Below are positions 7,873-17,263 of a DNA stretch of 64,000 nt, piece by piece (the stretch's first letter is position 1; every line of letters starts with the position of its first letter). The position numbers and the translations under genes are program-made. The notes below the pieces were generated by a model that worked only from the letters and a program-made list of their open reading frames with translations, had not been told where the DNA came from and ran no database searches. The stretch lies in NCBI GenBank assembly GCA_040905965.1, contig JBBDQP010000106.1, positions 1 to 64,000 of the forward strand, read 5' to 3'. Origin of the DNA: DATHWB01 sp040905965 (GTDB lineage Bacteria; Actinomycetota; Acidimicrobiia; Spongiisociales; ZC4RG35).

Positions 7873-9622
7873 CCAGAAGTGAGGTGGGGAGTTCGACGAG
7901 TTTGGCGCGGAGGTACTCGCCGAGGCCTTTGGCTTGAGGGTCGACCCGGAGGGTGCTCGCCACTCCCTCGTCGAGCAGGCCGTGGATCAGGAAGTTGACG
8001 GCCCGCAAGCGGGGGAACTCGAAACGCTCGACCTCCAGTTCGGCGAGGTCCGGCAGCAGTTGCTTGAGCTGCTCGACCGTCAGGAACTCGTGCAGCCAGC
8101 CGTGGGCGGGTTCGCTGCGGGCGAACACCCCCAGGTTGGCGTTCCCGCCCTTGTCGCCCGAGCGTGCGCCGACAACCAGACCCAACGCGGCCAGAGTCGT
8201 GGTGTCGTCGAGGGGAGCGGGAGGTGGGTCGAAACGCGGCACGGATGCCTCCCGCCATTCGCCAGGCTCCGTCTCCAACACCTCCCAGGATTCGCCCCCC
8301 AAGTGAACGACGGGAGTCACCGCATCCCGGCTGACCGTCGTCGGCCAGAACACCGCGTACGGTTTGGCCGGTCCCGGTGGCCATACCCCGAACAGGCCAG
8401 GGATCGAGGCGAGGGCGATGGAGGCGAGGGCGTTCGACCATTCCCGGCCGACCTTGTCCTCGTCCGGGTCGGCGACGGCGAACTCGACGTAGGAGATGGC
8501 GGCCGCGTTCGAGTCCGGATCGGGCACGCCCCCTCCGATCAGAGTGGTCCGGGTCTCGGCGATCTCGTCCCGCGCGACCGGCGACACCGCCCACACCTGT
8601 CCTTCGAGCAGCCGCATCTTCGTCAGGTCGTCCGTGCCGGTCAGTCCGATCATGAGCGAGTTGCGGAATCCGCCCGGATAGGCGGCAGACACTTTCAGGG
8701 TTTCCGGCGGCGGTTCGCCTCTGATCCCGCTCAGCCGGACCCGGTCGGTGTCCAACTGCTCGATCGAGATCGAATCCATCCGTACCGTGACGTCCGGATT
8801 GTGATAGCGGGGCCCTCCCACCTCGTACAGCAACTGGCTGGTCACGGTCCCGACAGACACCTCGCCGCCGCTCCCGTCCGGCTTGCCGATGACCGATGAC
8901 CCGTCTTCGGCCACGTCGGCCCACGGAAATCCCGGGAGCACCATGTCTTCGATCTCGCTGAAGAACGAGTAGTTCCCTCCTGTTGCCTGAGATCCGCATT
9001 CGATCACATGACCCGCCACCACGGCTCCTGCGAGTCTGTCCCAGTCGTCGCGCACCCACCCGTGTCGCCAGATGGCCGGGCCGACAGCCAGAGCTGCATC
9101 GGTGACTCGCCCTGTGACGACGATGTCAGCGCCTTCGTCGAGGGCTCGGGCGATTCCCCACCCGCCGAGGTAGGCGTTGGCGACGATGACCGGCCGGTCG
9201 CCCAACTTCTCCCCGGTGTCGAGGTTCCGGAACTCGTACCCGTCTGCGATCAGTTCGCCGAGGCGAGGCGCCAGGTCGTCGCCGGTGATAGCGGCGACCT
9301 TGGGCTCGAGGCCGAGTCGACTGGCCAATTCTTCGACCGCCGCGGCGCAGCCGAGAGGGTCGAGACCGCCGGCGTTGACGACCACCTTGATTCCCCGTTC
9401 CAGGATCTCGTCGAGGACTTCGCTCACCTGTGTGACGAACGTCCGCCCGTACCCGCCGTCGGGTCGCTTCATACGGGTACGCGCCAGGATCAGCATCGTC
9501 AGTTCCGCCAGCCAGTCGCCGGTCAGGACCTCGACGCCCGGGTCGGCCAGCATCTCGCGCATCGCCGTCGGCCGGTCTCCGAAGAGCCCCGAGATGTTGC
9601 CGATTCTGATCGGTTCGGACAT
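7865..9622 (-). CDS. AtuA-like (DUF1446) acyclic terpene utilisation family protein
   Basis: 585 residues. The long N-terminal DUF1446 part (about 1-460) begins IRIGNISGLFGDRPTAM and contains the NAGGLDP and VTGRVTDAALAVGP segments typical of AtuA homologues; the C-terminal about 100 residues form the AtuA-like domain with ARSGDKGGNANLGVF. AtuA is needed for citronellol/geraniol catabolism in Pseudomonas, but its reaction is not settled, and actinobacterial homologues are found beside acyl-CoA enzymes. The ATG at 9622 is clear. Its last codons and stop lie inside the dispersed repeat. A thiolase, SDRs and acyl-CoA ligase nearby are compatible with a degradation pathway. Confidence 0.88.
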   Translation of the reverse strand: MSEPIRIGNISGLFGDRPTAMREMLADPGVEVLTGDWLAELTMLILARTRMKRPDGGYGRTFVTQVSEVLDEILERGIKVVVNAGGLDPLGCAAAVEELASRLGLEPKVAAITGDDLAPRLGELIADGYEFRNLDTGEKLGDRPVIVANAYLGGWGIARALDEGADIVVTGRVTDAALAVGPAIWRHGWVRDDWDRLAGAVVAGHVIECGSQATGGNYSFFSEIEDMVLPGFPWADVAEDGSSVIGKPDGSGGEVSVGTVTSQLLYEVGGPRYHNPDVTVRMDSISIEQLDTDRVRLSGIRGEPPPETLKVSAAYPGGFRNSLMIGLTGTDDLTKMRLLEGQVWAVSPVARDEIAETRTTLIGGGVPDPDSNAAAISYVEFAVADPDEDKVGREWSNALASIALASIPGLFGVWPPGPAKPYAVFWPTTVSRDAVTPVVHLGGESWEVLETEPGEWREASVPRFDPPPAPLDDTTTLAALGLVVGARSGDKGGNANLGVFARSEPAHGWLHEFLTVEQLKQLLPDLAELEVERFEFPRLRAVNFLIHGLLDEGVASTLRVDPQAKGLGEYLRAKLVELPTSLLAF

Positions 9623-9695
9623 CTGCTGAGTGTGCCACCGTCGGTCGGAGGACGCGTCCCCAGGTACCGTTTGCGTACTGTCGAAGGGGCTGTGT

Positions 9696-10202
9696 GTGAA
9701 CGATCCGAAGGCTGATCGTCCGACGATGCCGGATGGCTACGGCGTCCCGGAGAGCGTGGCCGGTGTCCTCACCTGGGAGCGGGTCGAACGTGCCCTGATC
9801 GAGTCCTCGCACTACTGGGTGGTGACGACGAGGGCGGACGGCCGGCCGCATGCCGTTCCCCGTTGGGGCGTGTGGACCCGGGACGCCTTCTGGTACGACG
9901 GATCTCCCGACACCGTCCATGCCGAGAACCTCGTCGCCGATCCGCGCATGGTGTTGCATCTCGAGTCGGGGGAGCACGCCGTCGTGCTCGAGGGCGAGGC
10001 CCAGCCGAGTGATCCGGTCGATACTGACTTCGGACGCGTCCTCTCGGAGCAGTTCGGCGTCAAGTACGGCTCGAGGGGCTACACGCCGGAGCCGGACGCG
10101 TGGAGCGGATCGGATGCCGGAGGGCTGGTGGTGTTCCGTCCGCACAAGGCGCTGGCGTGGTTCAACTTCCCTGACGACGTGACCCGGTTTCGTTTCGCCT
10201 GA
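9696..10202 (+). CDS. pyridoxamine 5'-phosphate oxidase-fold (PPOX) F420/flavin-dependent protein
   Basis: 168-residue split beta-barrel protein. SSHYWVVTTRADGRPHAVPRWGVW and FWYDGSPDTVHAENLVADPRMVLHLES (each shown as parts of the conserved flavin/F420-binding barrel) and the C-terminal RPHKALAWFNFPDDVTRF support the family, which in actinobacteria often reduces substrates with F420H2. GTG 9696 follows AAGGGGC; an ATG at 9726 is an alternative start. Divergent from the AtuA-like gene by about 70 bp. Substrate unknown. Confidence 0.8.
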   Translation: MNDPKADRPTMPDGYGVPESVAGVLTWERVERALIESSHYWVVTTRADGRPHAVPRWGVWTRDAFWYDGSPDTVHAENLVADPRMVLHLESGEHAVVLEGEAQPSDPVDTDFGRVLSEQFGVKYGSRGYTPEPDAWSGSDAGGLVVFRPHKALAWFNFPDDVTRFRFA

Positions 10203-10208
10203 GCGAAA

Positions 10209-11132
10209 TCACATTTCGAGGTGGCGTCCCATCCCGGCCGCCATCGCCCGGTCGTAGGCGAGTCGGGCGGTGACGACATCCTCCATTCCGTTCCCGACCG
10301 AGACCCACGCCGTTCGTTCGCCGCCAGACCGTCTTCCCGGATGGCTTCCGTTCACGATCTCGCCGAGTTCGACGACGTCGGACAGGCCTTGTACTGCCAC
10401 CGGTCCGTTGGGAGGCGGTGTCGTCACTGCCGATTGCATCTGGACGACCACGGTCGCCCCGTCGAGGAGCTGTGGCGGAATCTCCAAGTGAAGCCCCACG
10501 GTTGACAGGTGCGTTCCACTGAACGCGCTGGCGTCGAACAGCGGGTCGGCAGCGTCGGTCGTGCAGGCCACCACGTCGGCGCCCTCGACGGCGGTTGCGA
10601 TGTCGTCGAACACAGTGACGCCCTCGTGCCGGGCGGCCAGTCTGCGGGCGTTGTCAGGTGTGCGATTGGCCAACCGGATCTCGGTCCAAGGCCGCAACCC
10701 GCGGAACGCTTCCAGGTGCCCGGCCGCCTGAACACCCGCTCCGAGCACGGTGAGGATGGAGACGTCGGCAGGGGCGAGTCGGTCACACGCCAGCGCAGCC
10801 GACCCGGACGTGCGCATCTCGGTGATGACCTCTCCGTCCAGCAGCGCCAGGGGAACGCCGGTCTGATCGTCGAAGAGCGTCACGAGGGCGTGATGGCTCG
10901 GAAGCCCCGCCTCGGCGTTGGTTCCGAAGACGGTGACGAGTTTGGCCGCCAGTCCCACGCCTTCGACGTATCCGGGCATCGCGCCGAGCAGTCCTCGTCC
11001 GGTGGCGGCCATGACCCGGGTTGGCACGTGTGTCCTGCCTTCGGTCAGGGCGGCGTATCCGTCGGCGAGGGCGTCCCGGATCGCCGCAGGTTCGAGGAGG
11101 ACTCGCAGGTCGTTGGCATCGAGGATCAGCAT
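10209..11132 (-). CDS. ornithine cyclodeaminase/mu-crystallin family NAD(P)-dependent protein
   Basis: 307 residues covering the family. The substrate-binding N-terminal half has RTSGSAALACDRLA near residue 110, followed by the Rossmann dinucleotide motif GAGVQAAGHLEAF near 130-142 and the TTDAADPLFD strand. Relatives include ornithine cyclodeaminase, alanine dehydrogenase (archaeal type), ketimine reductase and tauropine-type enzymes, so the substrate is open. The ATG at 11132 starts the usual first strand (LILDANDLRVLL). Divergent from the SDR at 11191 with a 58-bp shared spacer, and convergent with the PPOX gene. Confidence 0.88.
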   Translation of the reverse strand: MLILDANDLRVLLEPAAIRDALADGYAALTEGRTHVPTRVMAATGRGLLGAMPGYVEGVGLAAKLVTVFGTNAEAGLPSHHALVTLFDDQTGVPLALLDGEVITEMRTSGSAALACDRLAPADVSILTVLGAGVQAAGHLEAFRGLRPWTEIRLANRTPDNARRLAARHEGVTVFDDIATAVEGADVVACTTDAADPLFDASAFSGTHLSTVGLHLEIPPQLLDGATVVVQMQSAVTTPPPNGPVAVQGLSDVVELGEIVNGSHPGRRSGGERTAWVSVGNGMEDVVTARLAYDRAMAAGMGRHLEM

Positions 11133-11190
11133 GCGCCGACCCTACGACAACTCGGCCTCAGGCCGACCGTCAATCGGTAACGTCACCCAC

Positions 11191-11898
11191 ATGAAGAAGA
11201 TGACGTTCGTGACTGGAGGATCGTCGGGAATCGGCGCCGAGATCGCCCGCCAGGCGGCAGACGACGGTCATGACGTGGTCGTCTTCGCGCGTCGCTCGGG
11301 ACCGGTCGGCCGTCATGTTCCTGTCGACCTGGCAACACAGGAGGGCTGGGACACGCTGGCGGGTGTTGTCGAGTCCGAGATGGCGTCTGCCGACGCGGTC
11401 GAAATGTTCCATTGCGCGGGAACACTGACTCCCATCGGCTTTGCGGGTGAGGTCGATCCTGCCGCCTACCGGACGAATGTGCTTCTCAACGCCGCCGCCC
11501 CCCAGGTGATCGGCGACGTCTTTCTCCGTCTCGTCGGTGCACGGCAGATGCCTGCCACGCTGGTGATGATCACGTCGGGGGCGGCTCGCCACCCCTATCC
11601 CGGTTGGTCGGCGTACAGCGCCGGGAAGGCGGCGATGGACAGTTGGGTGAAGGCGGTGGGCGCAGAGCAGGCCGAACGCCAGGGAGTGAAGGTCGTGGCG
11701 ATCGCTCCCGGCGTCGTGGACACACCGATGCAAGGAGAGATCCGCCAGACCGATGCATCGGACTTTCCGAGTGTCGAGCGATTCCGCGCTCTCCATGCCG
11801 ATGGCGAACTGGGAGATCCCGTCGACGTGGCACGCCGAATTCGGGCCGCAGTCGACTCGCTTTCGAACGGAGCGGTCGTCGATCTGCGGGATCTCTAG
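11191..11898 (+). CDS. short-chain dehydrogenase/reductase
   Basis: 235 residues, classical SDR length. Cofactor motif TGGSSGIG at residues 8-15, NxxG-region replaced by HCAGTL (about 75), catalytic Ser in MITSGAARH, YSAGK catalytic Tyr/Lys, and PGVVDTPM after the active site. The sequence resembles the sepiapterin reductase-like/benzil reductase branch, but substrate is not assignable. A TAACGT box (11178-11183) 7 nt before the ATG suggests a leaderless transcript. The thiolase gene starts 25 bp downstream with its own strong ribosome site, so the two may be cotranscribed. Confidence 0.88.
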   Translation: MKKMTFVTGGSSGIGAEIARQAADDGHDVVVFARRSGPVGRHVPVDLATQEGWDTLAGVVESEMASADAVEMFHCAGTLTPIGFAGEVDPAAYRTNVLLNAAAPQVIGDVFLRLVGARQMPATLVMITSGAARHPYPGWSAYSAGKAAMDSWVKAVGAEQAERQGVKVVAIAPGVVDTPMQGEIRQTDASDFPSVERFRALHADGELGDPVDVARRIRAAVDSLSNGAVVDLRDL

Positions 11899-11923
11899 GC
11901 TCGACGACGTCGAAGGAGGGTCC

Positions 11924-13120
<1,197 letters not shown>

Positions 13121-13129
13121 GGAGGACTC

Positions 13130-13906
13130 GTGAAACTCGACGGAAAAGTGGTGGTCGTCACCGGCGGAGGGAACGGAATCGGCGAGGGTCTCGTTCGTCG
13201 GTTCACCTCCGAAGGAGCGCGGGTGGTTGTCTCGGATCTCGACGCCGAGGCGGCCGGTCGCGTCGCCGACGAGACCGGCGGACTCGCAATTCCCGCAGAT
13301 GTGTCCGTTGAAGACGACATCGTTCGCCTCGTCGAACGGGCCGAGTCCGAAGTGGGCCCCATCGATCTGTTCTGTTCCAACGCCGGCATCGGACCGTCGG
13401 GCGGCGTCGAGATGTCGAACGAGATGTGGCAAAAGATCTGGGAGATCAACACCATGTCTCACGTCTACGCCGCCCGGGCAGCCCTTCCCGGTATGCTCGC
13501 CAGGGGAGAGGGGTACCTGCTGCAGACAGTGTCGGCGGCCGGCCTTCTCACCAACCTGGGTGCCGCTGCCTACGCGGTCACGAAGCATGCGGCTCTCGGC
13601 TTGGCGGAGTGGATTTCGGTCACCTACGGGGACCGCGGGATCAAGGTCTCCGCCCTCTGCCCGCAGTTCGTGCAAACGGATCTTCTCGCCGATCTCGCGT
13701 CGGATCCTGCAGTTGCCCAGTGGGTGAAGGGTTCGACGATCTCCGTCGAGGAGGTGGCCGACGCCGTCGTGCGCGGCCTGGACGACGAGCGGTTCCTCAT
13801 CCTTCCCCACCCCGAAGTGGAGACGTTCTTCCAACGCAAGGCGACGGACTATGACCGCTGGCTCGCCGGCATGCGCAAACTGCAGGCGTCGCTCGGATTG
13901 GAGTAG
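13130..13906 (+). CDS. short-chain dehydrogenase/reductase
   Basis: 258 residues. TGGGNGIG cofactor loop (about 11-18), D in VSDLDAEAA marking NAD preference, NAGIG, Ser in LQTVSAAGLL, YAVTKHA catalytic Tyr/Lys, and C-terminal extension. GAGGAGG overlaps the thiolase stop and precedes the GTG start, so the gene is in operon with the thiolase. Probably oxidises a hydroxyacyl or alcohol intermediate, which is inference from context. Confidence 0.9.
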   Translation: MKLDGKVVVVTGGGNGIGEGLVRRFTSEGARVVVSDLDAEAAGRVADETGGLAIPADVSVEDDIVRLVERAESEVGPIDLFCSNAGIGPSGGVEMSNEMWQKIWEINTMSHVYAARAALPGMLARGEGYLLQTVSAAGLLTNLGAAAYAVTKHAALGLAEWISVTYGDRGIKVSALCPQFVQTDLLADLASDPAVAQWVKGSTISVEEVADAVVRGLDDERFLILPHPEVETFFQRKATDYDRWLAGMRKLQASLGLE

Positions 13907-13910
13907 CCCC

Positions 13911-14177
13911 ATGTGTCGTTCGATCCGCACCCTTCACAACTTCGAACCCCCTGCCACCGACGACGAGGTGGGAGCCGCCGCGTTGCAGTACGTGCGCAAG
14001 ATTTCGGGAAGTCGCGATCCGTCGCGTGTGAACGAAGAGGCGTTCGAGTTGGCTGTTGCGGCGATCACCGCCGCCACTCGCACGCTGGTCGATTCGCTGG
14101 TCACCGCCGCACCTCCGAAGGACCGGGAGGAGGAGGCGGCGAAAGCCCGTCAGCGTGCGGCGGACCGGTACCGCTGA
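13911..14177 (+). CDS. DUF2277 family small protein
   Basis: 88 residues beginning MCRSIRTLHNFEPPATDDEV, the hallmark of DUF2277, with a RKISGSRDPSRVNEEAF segment and an acidic/basic C-terminus. No function is established for the family. It starts 4 bp after the SDR stop and ends 4 bp before the exonuclease III start, so it is probably part of the same transcription unit. Confidence 0.85.
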   Translation: MCRSIRTLHNFEPPATDDEVGAAALQYVRKISGSRDPSRVNEEAFELAVAAITAATRTLVDSLVTAAPPKDREEEAAKARQRAADRYR

Positions 14178-14181
14178 CGGC

Positions 14182-14961
14182 GTGCGTGTTGCCACCTGGA
14201 ACGTCAACTCCCTTCCCGCCCGCCTCGAACGCGTCCTTGCCTTCCTGGCCGAATACGACCCAGACGTCCTGCTGATCCAGGAGACGAAGGTCGCTCCGGA
14301 GACCTTTCCGCACCTGCCCATCCAGGCGGCCGGATACGAGGCCGCCGATCACTCCGGTGGACGATGGGAGGGCGTGGCCGTGCTGGCCCGCGGCGACCAC
14401 GAGATCTCGGATGTCACGGTCGGACTCGACGACGAACCCGACTCCACCCAGGCCCGATGGATCGAGGCCACTGTCGACGGGGTGCGCTTCGTCAGCGTCT
14501 ACGTGCCGAACGGTCGCGCGTTGGGGACGGAGACGTTCGAGGAGAAGCTGCGGTTTCTGGAGGCGATGGCGCGACGAGCCCAGACTCTGGGTGAGCGGGT
14601 GGTGATCGGCGGGGACATGAACGTCTGTCCCACCGACCTCGACGTGTGGAACCCGTCTCTGATTCATGGTGCGACCCACATCACCGACGATGAGAGGTCC
14701 CGTTTGGCCGCAGTGTTGGACGCCGGATTCGTCGACGGGTTCAGACATCTCCACCCCGACGAACCCGGCTTCAGTTGGTGGGACTATCGGGCGGGCCATT
14801 TCCACAAGGGCTTCGGCCTGCGGATCGACCTGCTGCTCGTCTCACGGTCGTTGGCGGGCGGCCTCGCCTCCGCCCGGATCGAACGCGACTACCGCAAGCC
14901 GTCGAAGGTCCCGGGCACCAAGCCTTCCGACCACGCCCCTCTCATGGTCGACTTCAAATGA
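14182..14961 (+). CDS. xth: exodeoxyribonuclease III (AP endonuclease)
   Basis: 259-residue EEP-fold nuclease for abasic-site and 3'-end repair. Visible motifs: ATWNVNS at the N-terminus, LLIQETK (metal Glu near residue 34), VYVPNGR, GGDMNVCPTDLDV (about 142-154), WWDYR and the C-terminal KPSDHAPLMVDF with the catalytic Asp-His. GTG 14182 gives the exact family N-terminus; it lies 4 bp after the DUF2277 stop. Confidence 0.93.
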   Translation: MRVATWNVNSLPARLERVLAFLAEYDPDVLLIQETKVAPETFPHLPIQAAGYEAADHSGGRWEGVAVLARGDHEISDVTVGLDDEPDSTQARWIEATVDGVRFVSVYVPNGRALGTETFEEKLRFLEAMARRAQTLGERVVIGGDMNVCPTDLDVWNPSLIHGATHITDDERSRLAAVLDAGFVDGFRHLHPDEPGFSWWDYRAGHFHKGFGLRIDLLLVSRSLAGGLASARIERDYRKPSKVPGTKPSDHAPLMVDFK

Positions 14962-14976
14962 GTTGGCGCAGAACTC

Positions 14977-15375
14977 TCAGCCGTCGATCGTGATGGATCC
15001 GGTCATTTCCGGGTGGATCTGACAGAAGAAGTCGAACGTTCCGGCTTCCTCGAACGTGAAGACGAAGCTCTCGTTCGCGCCGATCACGCCTGAGTGGAAT
15101 GCTCCTTCGGTGGCGGTCCAGGTGTGGCCGAAGCTGTCGGCGTTGGTGACTTGCACCGTGTCACCCACGACCCCGGTTGCGTCGCCTGTGAACCGGAACG
15201 AGGCGATGGTGATGGCGAGCGTCGCTGCCGGTTCGGCGACAGATGTCGTCGTCACCTCCGATGTCGTGGTGGTTTCGACAGATGGGGTAGTCGTCGTGGT
15301 CTCCGGCTCCGTGACGGTGGTCCCGCCACATGCAACAACCGCACCGACCGTCAGCATCAACAGTGAGCGTCTCAT
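14977..15375 (-). CDS. cupredoxin-fold copper-binding lipoprotein
   Basis: 132 residues. The start at 15375 gives a lipoprotein signal with lipobox VVACG; a Thr/Ser/Glu-rich linker of about 35 residues then leads to a plastocyanin-like domain. Type-1 copper ligands are visible as His in SFGHTW and Cys, His and Met in FFCQIHPEM near the C-terminus. It should sit on the outer face of the membrane and carry or store copper/electrons. It diverges across a 174-bp spacer from the CcdA-like gene, which suggests a shared metal or redox role. An in-frame upstream ATG would add 18 residues but spoils the signal peptide. Confidence 0.85.
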   Translation of the reverse strand: MRRSLLMLTVGAVVACGGTTVTEPETTTTTPSVETTTTSEVTTTSVAEPAATLAITIASFRFTGDATGVVGDTVQVTNADSFGHTWTATEGAFHSGVIGANESFVFTFEEAGTFDFFCQIHPEMTGSITIDG

Positions 15376-15549
15376 CGGTCTGAAGCTACCCGCGATCAAC
15401 CGAAGGTGGCCACTTACCGACCCGCACAAGCATGCGCTGGATTGGGCTCACACGCCGACCGGACGGTGCAGGCGAAGAGGGGCTGAACTGCCAGTGCGAT
15501 GAGGCGACGCCTGCGGATGTCCAGGGAGGACAACACGTAGGGTGTACTG

Positions 15550-16410
15550 ATGGATGGCTCTTCTGATCCGGGGGCCCGGAGCCGGTATTCGATTCTGGTT
15601 GCTGCGGTGGTCGTCGTCGCGGTCGCCGGGTACTTGGGATACGTCGTCTACCCCAGGTTCGGCCTGCCAGCGGTCGAGGGCGTGGCCCTGCTGGGCTTGG
15701 CGGCGGCGGCCGGGGTCGCCTCTTTCTTCTCTCCTTGCTCCTTTCCCCTCATGGTGACCCTGCTGGCCCGTCAGGCGGTCGATGACTCGGAGGCGGGACG
15801 ACGACCGCGGCCGGTCGTCTTCGGTGGTTCGATTGCTCTGGGAGCGGCGGCGTTCATGCTGCTGGCCGGAGCGGCGATCGCGGCTGGAGGTGAGGCGCTT
15901 TTCGCCGGTGTGACGTTCACTAGCGCCGCGGGGATCACGATCAGAGTGTTGGTCGGCTTGCTGCTGGTGTTTCTCGGATTGGCCCAGGTCGGTGTCGTGC
16001 CGGTTTCGCTCCACCCCGTGAGTCGCCTGGTCCAGCCTCTTCTGAGGGGCCAGGCCCGGCTCCGGAGGGAACGGCCGGTCGCCGGTTTCGCACTCTTCGG
16101 CTTCGCCTACGTGCTTGCCGGCTTTGGCTGAACGGGCCCGATCCTGGCCGGTCTGGCCAGCTACTCGCTGACGGTGGGAGGTTTCGCAGCCGGCTTCTCA
16201 GCTTTTCTGGTGGCGTCCATCGTGCTGGTCGGGCTGCTGTTCGCTGCCGCCTTCGGCGTCGCCGGTGCGCAGGACCAGACGATCAAGTCCATCCGAGCGC
16301 ACGCACCCAGCGTGAAGCGATGGGGTGGATGGATTCTTGTCGGCGTTGGAGCATGGTTTCTCTCACTTGCCATTTTCGCCGATTTCTTCGCTGACATCTT
16401 CCTGGTCTGA
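15550..16410 (+). CDS. CcdA-family membrane thiol-redox protein with probable selenocysteine at codon 194 (UGA)
   Basis: A 286-codon gene read through one in-frame TGA (16129-16131). Before it: about five hydrophobic segments and SFFSPCSFP with Cys63. After it, in the same frame: TGPILAGLASYSL and two more membrane segments to the stop at 16408. CcdA/DsbD membrane domains use two Cys, one in the first core helix (PC) and one before TGP in the fourth; here TGA takes precisely the second position (GFG-UGA-TGPILAG). A SECIS-like hairpin starts 12 nt downstream (next entry). I therefore read UGA as selenocysteine, pairing with Cys63 to shuttle electrons across the membrane. Alternatives are a TGC-to-TGA sequencing error or pseudogene; the intact downstream frame and hairpin argue against the latter. 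HMA gene follows after 32 bp. Confidence 0.8.
16144..16160 (+). promoter_or_regulatory. candidate bacterial SECIS element
   Basis: A 6-bp perfect stem CTGGCC/GGCCAG closes the loop GGTCT. The loop begins 18 nt after the UGA, inside the reported 16-37 nt window for bacterial SECIS, and contains G at both first loop positions. The E. coli fdhF SECIS has the same GGUCU loop sequence at the same distance. It is within coding sequence, as bacterial SECIS elements are. Confidence 0.7.
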
Positions 16411-16442
16411 GCGCGACAATTGACCTGACGCTGAGGAGACGG

Positions 16443-16682
16443 ATGAAAACCGAGATCTACACCGTGGAGGACATCCACTGCAAAGGGTGTGAAACGACCA
16501 TTCGGACGCTGGTGGGTGATGTGGCCGGAGTCCAGCAGGTCGATCCCGATCATCGGACGAACCAAGTGGTCGTCATGTACGACGAAGCCCAGGTCGATGA
16601 CATCACGATCCGAGACGTACTGGCCGACGCCGGGTTTTCGCCGAGAGATGGCGAGGAACTCGACGGCGTGATCGGCGATTGA
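16443..16682 (+). CDS. heavy-metal-associated (HMA) domain protein
   Basis: 79 residues, a single ferredoxin-like HMA domain with CKGC metal site at residues 14-17 (DIHCKGCETTI), as in CopZ and MerP, and VVMYDEAQVDDITIRDVLADAGF completing the fold. It would bind Cu(I), Hg(II) or a similar soft metal in the cytoplasm, no signal peptide being present. GAGGAG lies 5 nt before the ATG. Position directly after the CcdA-like selenoprotein candidate suggests metal delivery or a thiol redox partner. Confidence 0.9.
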   Translation: MKTEIYTVEDIHCKGCETTIRTLVGDVAGVQQVDPDHRTNQVVVMYDEAQVDDITIRDVLADAGFSPRDGEELDGVIGD

Positions 16683-16693
16683 GGTTTCGGGGC

Positions 16694-17263
16694 TCAGTCC
16701 TGCTTCGACTTGCCCGCCGCCCGTTGGTTGCGTTTCCACTCCTTGACCTCGGCGAGGGCGGCGGGTCCGTCGACGTCGGCGGCAGATCGGGGAACATTGT
16801 CGGAGAACGGTGCCGCGACGGACTCCCATCCGCTTGGCCGGACCGAGAAACGCTTGGCCAGCAGGGCGATGAAGATCTTGGTCTTCTCGTCGCCGAATCC
16901 CGGCATGCGGCGCAGCCGCCGAGAGACGTCAGCCGCATCTTCGGCGTCGCTCCAGACCGACTCGACGCGCCCGCCGTGGTGTTCGACGACGTGTTCGCAC
17001 AATGCGTGGATCCGTCTGGCCATGACGGCAGGGAACCGGTGGATCGCGGGTGGTTCGCAGCACACGGCCACGAGGTCCTCACGACCCATCGCCGCGATGC
17101 GGGTTGCGTCGAGGTGGCCGAGTCGCTCCCGAAGGGTGGCAGGACCTCGAAACGCCCATTCCATCGGCACCTGCTGGTCCAACAGCATGCCGATCACCAA
17201 CGCCAGGGGGTCGGATCCCAGGAGTCGGTCGATCGCCGCGTCGCCTGTGATCCGGAAGGTCAT
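16694..17263 (-). CDS. HhH-GPD-type base-excision DNA repair protein
   Basis: 189 residues with the helix-hairpin-helix GPD fold: LLLDQQVPMEWAFRGP N-terminal helix region and MPGFGDEKTKIFIALLAK hairpin. It matches the small actinobacterial glycosylase-like group; no Fe-S Cys cluster as in MutY/Nth is visible. Base specificity is unknown. The ATG overlaps the stop of the upstream gene by one base (TGATG), indicating translational coupling. Confidence 0.82.
   Translation of the reverse strand: MTFRITGDAAIDRLLGSDPLALVIGMLLDQQVPMEWAFRGPATLRERLGHLDATRIAAMGREDLVAVCCEPPAIHRFPAVMARRIHALCEHVVEHHGGRVESVWSDAEDAADVSRRLRRMPGFGDEKTKIFIALLAKRFSVRPSGWESVAAPFSDNVPRSAADVDGPAALAEVKEWKRNQRAAGKSKQD

Noticed and set aside
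15550..16131. CcdA-like gene ending at the TGA, with a separate small ORF at 16174
   Set aside because: Both parts are in the same frame, all codons between them are open apart from the single TGA, and together they make one normal-length CcdA-type membrane protein; a SECIS-like hairpin follows.
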